The translations under genes and the position numbers were made by a program. A stretch of DNA of 64,000 bases. Source: Euwallacea fornicatus (Eukaryota; Arthropoda; Insecta; Coleoptera; Curculionidae). Numbering within the stretch: position 1 is the stretch's first letter; the number at the start of each line of letters is the position of its first letter. Shown here piece by piece: positions 1 through 13,300 of this stretch. The stretch covers positions 7,440,001 through 7,504,000 of the forward strand of contig NC_089541.1 of assembly GCF_040115645.1 (NCBI RefSeq), given 5' to 3'. The notes beneath the pieces were generated by a model, which searched no databases, had not been told where the DNA came from, and worked only from the letters and a program-made list of their open reading frames with translations.

Positions 1-1348
1 ATTGCAACTATTACTGAATAATAAAAAACTCGATTTTTAGCTTTAGGACATATGGTGAATTGTCCCTCTTTTCATAGGTCCTTATGACTTACTTTTTAAT
101 CACATGAAGTCTATGACCGTTTTAAGCTTTTCTTTTTAATAAGAATTCACCATCGACGTCAAGGGGGTTTCATTATTAAAATTACCATTCGAATGTTCAT
201 TAAACATTATTCATGAGACTCCTTCTTCCAATCTACAGAGGTAGTTGCACTCAGCTTCATTGAGCCGCATTAATCATTTATCCTGAAATAAAGTGAACTT
301 CGTGTTACAATGGCCTCCGTGGTAGCCCTGAAGGTTTCATTCTATTATCGATTCCCTACTAGATTACCAACCATAATGTAACTAATAACTTTGTAAATGC
401 TTCAGTTAGAAATTCACATGTCTTAGGTGCAGTACAGGAGGGGCGTCCAATAAATGACTAACCAGGAAACATTGAAGTAGAAGTATTTATTCTTATATCT
501 CCTCCTAGGAAATTATATTTGACTGCTTCGTAAAGCTGTTTGGTAATATGTGCCATCTGCCAATCCAGAACATCTGGCTACATTATGCGTCTAACATCCG
601 CCTAAGTGCTGACTTCCTCGATAATATTACTCAAATCTTACCTAATTCCATGATTACCTATTTCGTGGAATTTCAAAAAGAAAGTTGTAAATTCAGTAAA
701 TCGAGAGAGGAATCGGAAATATTTATTAGTTTTCGTTGCCAGTAATGATTATTAACAAATACCTTCGTTTTCAATTACCCCAAAAAAGTAGTTTATTAGT
801 AATATTATGCACATGCAACTGTTTTTGCTGGCGATAGGTGCCTCAGTTGCGTCAAATACACACAATTAGCTTTTCTAATTAGAAACATATTACATGTTAA
901 AAACAAATAGATCGTATTGTTCCGCAATAAACTAGCGAGTCCCCGGTTTTCCGCAGAAGTAGTAGTGTCGAAATGGTATATGTATTTGCAGCGAATGTCG
1001 TTCATTCTAAGGTGTGTACGGTAATAATGAACTCATGTGGTTCACGTGTTCAGCTGTCGTGACTTTCTTCCACCGTGACATACGGTTTTGTAGATAACAA
1101 TCGCCGCATATCCTAGCATTTTCTATGTGCCTACCATAGGTAGGCGTGCTTGTGAGTTTCTCAGCCGCGTCTGTGCAAGTAGCCTCTTTCCCACTTAAAA
1201 ATTACCTTTGAATATATTAAATCCATATCTTATGACTGAACCATTCAATAGATCACCGAACATGGGTAGGTCAAGGTGATTAAATAAAAACAAACCCACC
1301 CATTCAGGCAAGCGAACATTCGATCATCAATAATATTTTGCTTTTCAG
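1..1348. other. 5' flank of the ninein-like gene
   Basis: No supported gene is seen here. The small open frames in this stretch have no recognisable domain. A splice acceptor ending at 1348 (TTTGCTTTTCAG) stands 35 bases before the first ATG of the ninein-like gene, so at least one upstream non-coding exon should exist here or further left. I could not pick it out with confidence. Confidence 0.5.
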
Positions 1349-1383
1349 GTCCTTGAAGTTTCGAAATTCGAATATTCTTCAAC

Positions 1384-4300
1384 ATGGATCACGTATCCCT
1401 TCTGGGCCCCTACGAGCAGGAACTGTTGAAAGTCTTCAATAGTCACGATATTGACAACTGCGGCAGTTTGGACAGAGATGGCTTACTGCAGCTATGCCAC
1501 ACCTTGCAACTGGAGGAACAAGGAGGAGAACTTTCAAGGTGTCTATTGTCTGAGAAAAGACCTAGGGCTACCTTTTGCGAATTTAAGGAGGCGCTGCTGA
1601 ATTTGCTAGGCAAGTTGGCCGTTTCCAGTTTAAAAGATACATTTTGCATACTTATTGTTTGTTTTTTTTTTGTTTAGGTAAGATGCAAAATAACAAAACT
1701 GCCTGCGACAGCCCTATAAAAGAGAGTGCTTTAGTTGAACAGACCTCCCCAGAGCGGGCGATGTCCCCCAAATATGTTTATGGGAGTAAAAAGTACGGAA
1801 GGCGTTCTAGGTGAGCTTTAATTGTAGATATATTTTAAAATGTAGATTTATGTGTTTTTTAGGCCTAGAACTGACGAAGTGACTTCAGTTTATAATGATG
1901 AAAACGATGTCTCCCAAAGCAAACAAGGATCTCCAGTGCAGCGATCAAACTCGCAAAGCGAAGTCTTGACTAAGAAGCGAAAAACCAATTACAAATTAAA
2001 ACGGTAAGTTAAAGAAATTGTTAGCTGGAGTATACATTAAGCCTCCAATTGACTAATTCGCAATATTTATTTCTACAGTTTATTAATAACAACATTAATT
2101 ATTGGTTTGCTAATGATTTCCGTGCCTTTCGTACGTGTGGTGTAAAATGCGTTGATTTTTCTGATTAGTGGGGGCAGATGATGGTTAATAATTGGTGCTT
2201 TAAATCATTTCATTATTAAATAATCATTTTTAATTAATCAAACTGGGCGTAATGGAAGTTACACGTTATTCGGCATTAGTGCATGCGATAATAATAATCT
2301 CTTAAGGACTAACACATTAACGTAGTATTAAACTAATTAGTAGGATATTTTCTATAAAAATCAAAGAGTTTCGGAAAAAGAAGCAAAGAAAAATGATTAA
2401 AAAATATAGCTGCTAACGAAATGTTGATGAATCCTTAAAGATTTCGCTGTAGAGAGCGCCCAGAAAACGAATATTGTACGCAGTGTTCCATTAGTTCTTT
2501 GCTGGCGATAATTATTTATGGGATGATGGGAATTGGGATTGTCTCAGAATTTAGACGATATATTAAAAAACTAATATGTATATGTTTCTTGGGCTTAATA
2601 AAAAAAAAAGTAAAAAAAGATTAGATAAAAAAATAATGTTGGAGATAATGCTTGAATTAGAGAGGAATCTCGAGTAAAGCAAAATGTTATAAACAAGACA
2701 GATTAACTTGGTACAATGATCAAACACTGATTTTCCACTTGTATCTGAGTATCTCTTAGATGATTTTGTGCTGGTGGTGAACTCAGTGAGGTTTTTCCAG
2801 AATTTCTGATATTTGGGGAAAAGTTCGTTTTTTTTATAGCATTTTAGTAGTTTAGTTGTGTGATCAAACCCATCTTAAAGCTAAATTAATTGTTTGTGAA
2901 ACTTCCTATGAAAATCTAACCATAACCAACATAAGTGCTTCCAATTCATTGCCCCACATGCTACATTTGGACTTTTACCCATGTAAACATCCCTTTTAAC
3001 TATTTTAGATGTACCTCGCTACCAGGCCATAAAGACCTGAACACAACACATGGAAATCATTTTATAACTCACCATTTACCGACCGAACAAGAAATCATTT
3101 GCACTGAGGAAATGCTTAGGGAAGCATGGAAAAAATTGGGGGTCGGCGAGGATGGTTATCTCAATCAGACCGAACTTTTACTAGTGTGTGATGCTATAGG
3201 TTAGCGATTGGACGTTATTTATTTCGTGTAAAATATCTAACATGTGTTTATAGGTCTTCACAAGTTGGCAAGTGAGGTCATCAAACAACTCTCCGTAAAC
3301 TACGATAGAAAGATCAGTTTTAAGGAGGTCTTAGAGGTGATTCAGAAGGACGAAACGTGGTTTGACATGTTGAACAACGACGCCTCTGTTATTAATGAAA
3401 ATTCTATGAACATACGGTGAGAATCGAGTTATATTTCTTTGCAATTTCCGAGGTCATTGATTCGAATATCATTCCAGACATTCGCCCGAAGAGTTGTTTC
3501 CCGACTCGCAAACTTTTCAGTATGTGACGTTAGGGCCGGACGGAAACGGGTTGATCAATGCAGACACATTAATAGAAATGTGGGAGAACATCGGGATTCA
3601 TTCGCCGAAAGAATTGATTCACGAGCTGGGCTTCGATTCCCGGAAAATAAGTATTGCAGGTGAGTTTTTAAAGTTTTTTCGTGTTGTTTGCCAAAAAAAG
3701 GTAAATTTATTGAACCAGATTATTTTAAAATATGAAGAAATAACTTCCACTTTGAAAAGAGTTTTAAAACAAAGTTTGAAAGTGAACAGTTAAGTTTCTT
3801 TTATTAAATAGGCAGTTACAGTACTATGGGCAAATAAAATTCATTTTATTTACACTAAGGATAGCTTTAGTTATTTCCATTTTTTTCTTAATTCCAGAAC
3901 TGGCGGACGTTTTAGAAAAACAAACTCGGTCGGTCAGCGAAAGCACTCGGGGCGAATACCAAAGTCCGCATCTCACCCTGCTTCAAGCGAATCTCACTCT
4001 TTACCAATCGGAAATACGATGCCTAAAAAATATCTTGGAACAACTCCAAGCAGAACGCGAGAAATTAAAGCTAGACGTTGCGGAGGCGAACAATCGAGCC
4101 ACTTTACTAGCTCAGGAGGTTGACGATAATCATATTCGGATGGAACAAAACACTTTTAACCAAGTAAGTTCGTTTCGGATTACAACATATAGGATTCTAA
4201 AATTCAGTATGATCAGGCAAACAAAGCCTGGAAAGCCCTAGTTATACCCTCATTTACTCGTGGCTTTAACGGCGCATTTTGGAATTTTCCAGTATTGGTT

Positions 4301-7300
4301 TATTTGTGTAAAGTTTTTAAATGGTTAAATTTTTCTTTAACTCAGGTTAAGCTATTGGAACAAAGACATGCGGACATGCTTAAAGAAATTACAATCCAAT
4401 GTGGTAAAGACAAAGAACAATTAAACGTTTTGAATCAAAGTCTTGAAGACAGAATTGCTAATCTCGAAAACGAAACGGGAAAATTAAAAAATGATCTGAT
4501 GGTGGCGCAGAAGTATTCTTTGAACGTCGAGAAGGAAAATCTGTCTTTGAGTGGGCGAATTTGCGAATTAGAGAAAGACAAAGGGGTACTTTTGGATAAG
4601 GTTGGGGAGTTAGAGACAGAGAAACGAAAGCTCAGGTAAGGTGATGTAAATAATTCAATTTGTTCTTTGTACTATAGACATTTGACTATCGTACAAATTG
4701 AGTGTAATAAATACATGAATCTATTACGATATTTCGTAAATACGTTTAACACTGTATTTTAATCTCTCGGTGATTTAATCTTCTGCGGCGAGATTAAAAT
4801 ACTTTAGTCTTTTGATCTACAGAGTGTCCCTGAAATGATAAAACAACTCTTGACCGAAAATTTCTGGCATTCTAGAATGGAATAACTGCTCTCATAAAGT
4901 GGTATTAAAGGTATTTTTGGAATTCGACAAGTCCCTATGCTACTTTTAAATACTCACGAAAGTTTGATGATTCAGAATTTTGCGTCACACAAAAAAATTA
5001 CTACTATACAGAGAGGTCCAACAAGAGCGCCTCGGACAACTACGACTTTATTAATTATTTTGATCTAAAATTGTTTTTGCACTTATAGGTCCTTTCATTG
5101 AACCACCGTGTATAATCCCTGAAAAAAAAAATATTAATTCGTAAAAAAAGTCGATTTTAGTGCATGAAAAAACAATCAACAATAAATCGTGAAACCAATT
5201 TTTAAAATGGTTAGAGTTTTGAAATTACGACTTAAAGTGGGGGCATACATAGCTGAGACTTGAACCACAAAAAAACAATCTTAATTTAAAAAAAAAAGGT
5301 TTTAAAATCTTCGAAATAGTTCAAATTGTGATATCATTCTACGGCTACGTCCAAAGGTGGTTTTAATTAACTTTCGAAACAGCTAAAAATTACAAATAAT
5401 TTTGACTCTCTATTAGAAGTCTAGTTATGTAATTTTCGTTGACATGAATAAAGTTAACTCTGAAGCACAAAAAATCAGAGCTCACCTCCAGAGAACCAAA
5501 AGCGCGAGTCAGCACTACGTTAGCAACATTCATTTTCATTCAATAAATCATGATATAATAATAGGTGTTAACAAAGTACCTCACGAGTCTTAAGAACAAA
5601 GAAAAACCCAACTAATCTTGATTATTAGTGCAGCGTGCATTACGAACATTTTGTTCATCGCAGCGCTAATATTTAACCGAATCATCTACGAAGTGATATC
5701 GATACGAAAATGTACAAAAAATTTACAACCTGCCTTTTGTAAAGGTATAGCTAATCGGGTTTGGAAACGATACGTGATAGGAAGTATTATACCATGTTTT
5801 TAGATGTAGTAGAATGGGGGAAAACTTGCGAATTCAAGGCAGTAGCTTCACTATGCAAACATACCCCCGACAAAATAAAAAATACATTTCCTATTGCAAA
5901 GAGAAGTTGATCGAAAAATAAGTCTCTTATTTTTCGCGAACAATATTAATTTTGTATTTCATACGGTATTAAATACGTTACGTTCACGGTTAATACATAC
6001 ATATGTATCTGATATAATACCCTTAACATCCTTAGGATTTTGTCACGATCTGTTAAAAACGTAACAACTTTCAGCGCCAAACATTATATGTAAGTTTATA
6101 AATTTAATTATTTTATGAACAATAGTCATAAGTATCGTATCGCGATCCTTGCAACACCATCTTTTCATCAAATTGTCCAGAATTCATAATTTTTATTAAC
6201 AGGTGACCTTTGTAGGAAACTATTTAAATTCTATAACTAACAGAAATTTTGTAAAGAAGTTTGCACGGGGTTATAGATTGCATTGGCAAGATAGATTTAA
6301 AATATTTTGCAAACCATTTGCCCCACGCGTTCCCTAAGAATCGGCTTTCCAAGTTTGAGGAGTGACCAAAAAAGTATAACTCTTCTCTAGTAAATTAAAG
6401 ATAAGTCCTATAATTTATATATGGTTATAGTCTGTTTTTGTTTGTTGATGAACAGGATTGTTCGCAAACAGGGTTTATTGTAGTTTTTTTATTTTAATAT
6501 ATATTTTTCTAAAATCTAAAATATTTGGTTTATCATTTATTAAGTTCTTGAGGGTTGCATAATTGTGATCTAATAAGTAATAGTTATAAACAATATGTAA
6601 CGATCTTGCAGAGAAAAATTTTCTTTTACCAAATCGTCTAGAATTTTTAATTTTTATTAATGGCACTTCTCTGACCTTCTGAGGGCTTTCTTTGGTACCT
6701 TGTACTTCTATAGATATTCTACCAATTAACTGGGATGACAAATTTGTTCTTCTCAATTTTTGGCGTCTTTGATTGTTGTCAAGTTGTCAAGTGTTGTACA
6801 ATCATTTCATACAATTACACCCTGTATAATATACTGTTCTGATTTAGTGAAATTGAACGTCAAGAAAGTGAATTGCTGTTAGCCAAATTGACCTCTTTGC
6901 AAATAAAAAATTCCGAACTAAAGGACCGAAATGACGAGATGGAATCGGAAATCGAGAGCTTAACGAACCAAGTAAGTAGTTTTGACTATAATTGTTTGTT
7001 AGAGTTGTAATTAAACTAGCAGTAGGAAAAGATGCCTTTGAACGCTCACATTAAAGTGATCAATGAAATCATGACTCACAAACTAGAGTTTGTAGTAGTG
7101 CGAAATAATTGAAAGTTAGCAATTTATCTGATTTATTTCATATTTTTCTTTGCTTCTACACCGTTAATGCACCTGATTCCAACCTTCAGATTAGATGAAG
7201 CATTCGGTTATAAATTCTGTGTTCGGTACTGCGGCTTTTGATTATTCATACACAGAACTTAATTTCATCCTATAGAACCGACTGTTATTGTATCCCATGT

Positions 7301-10300
7301 AATGTAATTTATTTCTATTTTAGGTCATGAGCATGAAAGCAAAGGCAAGTAGTACACCTACGAGAAACTACAACACTTTGGATCAATCGCTGGAAGAGGG
7401 CAACATATCTATGATTTGTGAGGGAGTAGGATTGGGAGCAAAACGCAGAAGCGACTATTCGCCCAGCAAAGACATCCAATTACTTCGAATGAGTAAGTTC
7501 CTCATTAATTTTACTTTGATTAATGCAGATTTCGTCAGGCGCATAATCCTCGTTGCGCGTTGAAATTCGTAGGTGAATTATTTATAAACAAACGTAGTTA
7601 CTTGTGCTGATTTACTGCGATTAGAAAAACCGAAAATTCAGTATTTTGCGTTTGGGCAATTAAAATCTTTTCTAAATGCGATTTAAGATCTATCACTTCG
7701 TAGAATGTTTATTCAATGTTATTTTGTAAATATTTTTGTGTTTTAATAATAATAGAAAACAGTTAGATTGATATGAAAGAAAATGAATTGATAATTATAT
7801 TTCGATTGTGATATTCAATAACAATTTGTTCGAATCGAGTTGCAAGTAGGTTTCAGTTATTTGGTGGGTGTTGTATTTTCAAACACATGCGTATATAATA
7901 ATGACATTACTGACTTTATAATTTTGGAAGTGTCACATTACTGTTTACTTTCCGTCCCGATTTTCCTGCCTACATCGATAACTTGCCTTGGATAGTTATT
8001 ACAAGTGTCAAAAACGGTCTAGGTATGTATTCAAAAGCATAATTCCTGTTTTTTTAAATAAAACAAAACAAAACCATTCTATTAGCCGGAGGTACTTCAT
8101 TGTACGTATTTCAACCACCATATTTTTAAATGTTTTTTTGGAAATCCCTGATTGAAAATAAAATAGTATATTATTCTTAATGGGAATTTTCATTACGGTA
8201 TTGATAAACAACATAACGCATCTCTATCGACCGTAATGGGACATTTTCCTTTTTGTATTGTAACGTACTATTACTTGATGTAATTTTGAATGTTTTTATA
8301 TTTGTCGGGACAAATTTAATCAAACAAGTATCGCGTGCTTGGTAAAACAATCCTAAAGCCCTAATGGTTGTCCGGTAAGTTCAAAACATTATGCCTCCCA
8401 ACTACACAACTGAAACAAAGAGCCTCCTTGAGAAGTAAAATTTTAACGTAATAATCAATAACCTCTGACATAAATATTTTAATTTGTTTACTTATAAGCA
8501 GCTTAATAATTATAATATAGTAATTCATAAGCGAGCATTACCACTTTGCGATTTCCGTTGTGATTTATCCACTGTACAAAGGCAATTCTATCTACCTCAT
8601 CAAAAAAAATATACGGTTCTCGTCTCTTACATGATCACATATTTATTGTTATGTGGGCAGTAACTTATGACTGAAATCAGACAGGAACCAACGAAGAGAA
8701 AGCACGTATATGATTTATCGGGGTTATTACCGAGATATTGGCCATAACTCAAAAAACTGGTGGCTCGCATTAGTTCCAAGAGAAATCTATGTATCTTTAA
8801 CAACGTTTTTGTATCTTGTAGAATAATAGTAGTAACCGTTGTATGACGATATTGCGGTGTAAATTTAATGCAATATCCAAAGTGGCTAATTTACCGTTGC
8901 TTCGCTTTGAAAACTTCAGCCTTGTTTCATGAGTCGTGTTACGTTGCAGTTTTTGTCAATTAGCCGTCGGGATTACTTGGGATTTTTTAGGAATTTATGA
9001 CTATTTAGAATACCGGTTTATTTCTCTGTACTTGGGCGGATTTTAGTTGTTTTGTTGAACATTACACGCTTAATGGACAACGTTTGTAATGAGTCAAAAA
9101 TACCAGGAACTGGATTTTTAAAGGGTTCTAATGTGAACTAGGTAGATCTAAAAAATTGACTTCTACGAACCAGCGAAAAGACACATACAGTGGTACCAAA
9201 ACGTTTCCGTACAGTTACTTTTCGTAGGAATGAATAGCGGTTTAGAGGCAAGATAAACAATTTTATTAGCAAAATATGCAACAATTTAACAAAAGGAATA
9301 TTTCTTAGTACATTGACAATAGTAGTGGAGAAACTAGTGAAAAAAATTCCAATTTTAAGCGAAATTTTCTTTAAAATGTGAAAAATTTTTGCTAAAAGAA
9401 GCCTCCGTACGATTTCATACAACTAAACTAATACGAACTAAATTATTCGAACAATAAATGTTTGCTATTTTATTGGGTTTTCTTTAAACTTTAACACTGC
9501 ATGTAATCGTCGATTCATGGAATTAGCTAAATTTCATGTTACATTTAGCGGCATTCTTCTAATAATGCTTCTTGTAAGTCCTTTTTACTATTAATTGCAT
9601 GTGATTTTATTTTCCGCTCCAAGTGTTCCCCACAGATGCTCAATCCAATTTGGATCCGGCGATTGGGATGGGTGATTTAGAGTACTCTTAACGCTACATA
9701 ATAGCCATTCTTCGCTACTCGCGAGGAATGTTTTCGATCATTGTCTTGCATAAAAGTAAGACCTACCAAGGCTCAACTTTTCAGCTTTAACTTTAAAATT
9801 TGTTTTTAAAATATTTACATACACTTTGCTGTGCATTATTTCATCTACAAAATACAGATTTTCCATCTCTGCTGCCGACATACAACCCCAAACCATAACG
9901 CTTCCGCCTCCATGTTTGACCGTTGCAGATAAGTTTTTAATTTGAAGCTCAGTATTATTTTTCCTCTATGCTTTTTTTTCCATCCGATTCATGAATATTA
10001 GACTTACACTCATCGCTGAAAATCATGTTGTTCCAGAAATGCTGGTTTAAATGATTTTTAGCATACTTAAATCATTTGTCTTTGCTTGCTTTCGAAATAA
10101 AGGGCTTTTTGCGTGTAGATCTAGTTTATACCCCTTGCGTCTCAGAACATTTCGAACCGTTTCGTCACTGCACTTTAGGCTTAAGTCTTTTTTTAATTTT
10201 TATTGATCTGCGTGGCGGTTACTTTTAGGTTTTTCTTAATTCGACGTACACTATGCCGTTCCTCTTGCGCTTTCACAGTCTTTGAGCGTCCAATTCTTGA

Positions 10301-13300
10301 TCTTATTTTTATCGTGCTATGTTTTCCATAGCGCACGGTTGTTCATTGCACTGTTGACTTAGACACTGCTACTTTAACCATTGAATGGCCCTCACAATAC
10401 AATGCAGTGATTAATTACTTTAAGCCGGCATCAATTTGACGATTTTTCATACTCGTAGTGTACTATTTAAAATTTTTCTAATAATTGATATTATTACTAA
10501 GGTAACCTCATAGATATTTCCGTTTTTTATTGCCATTTCTCCACAGAAAAAAAAGTTTTTTGGGTACATCTTTGAATCATACAGAAACTTTTTTGAACTG
10601 AAATAAGTACAATTTTAAGAAAGGTTTACCTAAAATTGGAATATCTTTGACTAATTTTTTTATTATCATTGTTGATGGACTAAGAAATATTTCTTGTTAT
10701 AAATGGTAACAGTACCGTAAACGGTTTTCGCTCCGATCGTTCTGATTTTTTAATATAATTAATATATTCTAAAGGTCATTTTGAACAACTTTTCTAAAGG
10801 GACAAGGGCGTGCAAATGCCTCTTTCACACTTTTTTTTAGGTTGAACATTTTTCCAAATCCACCTGTTTTACGGGATCGTGGAGCGAATAGGGGTGCTGG
10901 GTGGGGTAAACTGCTTCACTATGGGTATGTAATATTTTGTTGTTGCTTTAAAGATCTGAAACGTTGTTGATAATTACCCCGCTCAGCACTCCAATTCACT
11001 CCATGAATCCCGAAAGACACTTCACTTAATCGACTAAAATACTAGCGTTGCCCCTGCGCAAGAAAGATACACAAAAATTTTAAAATTTTATTTTAATTGC
11101 AATCGCAATTGAAAAAAATATATAAATTCTGATCAAAATAAGTAAATGAAAAACATATTGATTGATAAGAATTGAAACTAAATGAAATAAATTTCCTTTA
11201 CTGAGGTGATCCGAACTAACCTGAACTAAATGAAATATTTAAATAATAAATATATAAATTTATGTGAGACGTGAATGCTGGGAGAATTAAGCAATGTTAT
11301 CGAATTGATAAGTTCAAAAATGATTATTTGGATGAAAAATGGAAATGTGTTACCTTACCTTACCTCACCTTACTTTATTTTACCTTACCTTACCCCACCC
11401 AGCACACCTATTCGCTCCACGATCCCGTAAGACAGTTGGATTTGGAAAAATGTTCAACCTAAAAAAAAAGTGTGAAAGAGGCATTTGCGCGCCCTTGTCC
11501 CTTTAGAACAGTTGTTCAAAATGACCTTTAGAATAACATATTAAAAAATCAGAATGATCGGAGCAAAAACCGTTTACGGTATAATTACCTTATAAATTGT
11601 TAAATATTTTGATAATTAATTGTTAATGTTGCTTCTAAAACTCCATGAGTTTCTGAGATAACTAACCGTACGGCGGCTTTTTTTGTACCACTATAAATTG
11701 ACATCGTCTATTAATTTTTTATTGACAACACCAATTCGATTAAGTAATATTAGTAATGTTGCATTCTTACTCAGTTTTATGGGTAAAAAATGTCTTATCA
11801 ATTCTCTTTACGTAGGCAAGATGTTTATTTCGTCGATCCGTTACGAATATGTCAAAACCTTGCTCTATCTGGCACATTTGCATCTTACTCTCGGTAATTC
11901 TTGTAAAAACTGGAATTGCCAGTGAAATTTGCCATGATCGATTTTAACACATCCATCCATTATAACATTTTAATGTATACGTCAGTTTATGATAATCGCC
12001 CCTGCTACTCCTACAATAGCTTCTCTCTCCTCATAAACTAGTTCCGCATAATTTAAATCTCACCGAAAGCCACATTTATCACGTCTGTCATGATCTATTT
12101 CGTTTCTCCGCAGCGTTGTTGCCTTACAATCCGAACTAACCTTCACATCTTCAATTATTCTTCTTCCAGGTAGAATAGGATATGAATTCATTACCCATCA
12201 TTTGCGTCAAAGGCTGCCTCCGCATGCAAGTCGTAGCAAGTGTGTTGCCGGTGCGGATCTAAATGTCCGAACCCCACGTAAACCAGTCCTTAACAAAATC
12301 CAAAAAAAACCAGTCGACCTTTCTAAAGGTTCCCATAGACGGTGTAACCATAGTATAATTGTGTTTCTCATATTTTTCGTTTCTGTGCTTGACCAGCATT
12401 ATTGCCCTCAACGGGTCATACTGGAGTCTGGAAATCGCACGAAGCGTCGACTAGGTTTTGGACGTAGCATTACAAGAGAATGGAGGTAAATTGAGAATAT
12501 CTAAAGGGCAGCAGAAATGTAGAAGTTAGCGTGCTAACCTGTATTTCCAGCTTTAGTTGTCACGATCCATTGTTTGTTGACGAAGGTCTGTTCATGTATG
12601 TTCGTCTTAACCGCGCGTTCGGTGCCGCTCCACTCTGTTGAATTTTCAATTAGCAGACTTGAGTTGGTTATTAGTTGTCAAAACCTCGAAGAAGTTGAGT
12701 CGTGCACCTGGCAAGGTAATGCCCGAATGTGACGTGTGTGTCGAAAAATTTGGATAAATCACCGAAAATGTGAGCAGACAAAGGTGCAATAATCGTCATC
12801 CTGTAGTAATTTAACTCTCCTGTTAAAGTGTGATTAGTGATTTCAATTATTATTAACAGGACTAACGCGCCATACGTACCCACTCTTCAGTGATAATTGG
12901 TATTCGGACTTAACCGTGCACTTGAAACTCATTAATTCGATCCGTACAATCTCCATCAAGGAGCTATTAGATTATAATGATTGATACACTTATTCAAATC
13001 ACATGTATATACCCCAGATCCACTATCTTGTGTTGCGTGCTGATTTAAGGAAGTGCTCAGCATGAATTTCATTATTATAGCATCAGCTGCGGTGCTCTTG
13101 CATGATTTTTTGGAATTCGTTATTGTTTAGTTGCAAATAAATTGGAACAATAGTTCGAAAAAATCGGCGTTTGTCAGTGGTGAAAGCTTCACATGTGAGA
13201 TGTGATATCACTTTACCTCCGTTGCTTCCTCCGTACGTGATGATGGTGGATTTGTGTGTTATGACGCCAGTTGTTGTCGGTAAGAAATTTGTATCAATGT

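Noticed and set aside
1610..1677. Reading through the first ninein exon to the stop near 1675
   Set aside because: Read-through gives a short tail (KLAVSSLKDTF...) unlike ninein, whereas the GC-AG junction continues into the conserved basic motif.
6475..6756. 93-residue minus-strand open frame in ninein intron 8
   Set aside because: No match to a known transposon or host domain; it lies inside repeat-like sequence.
12202..12489. 95-residue plus-strand open frame in ninein intron 10
   Set aside because: It ends at a stop soon after a possible donor and its peptide is basic and featureless. No in-phase link to exon 11 was better than the 13240-13279 candidate.
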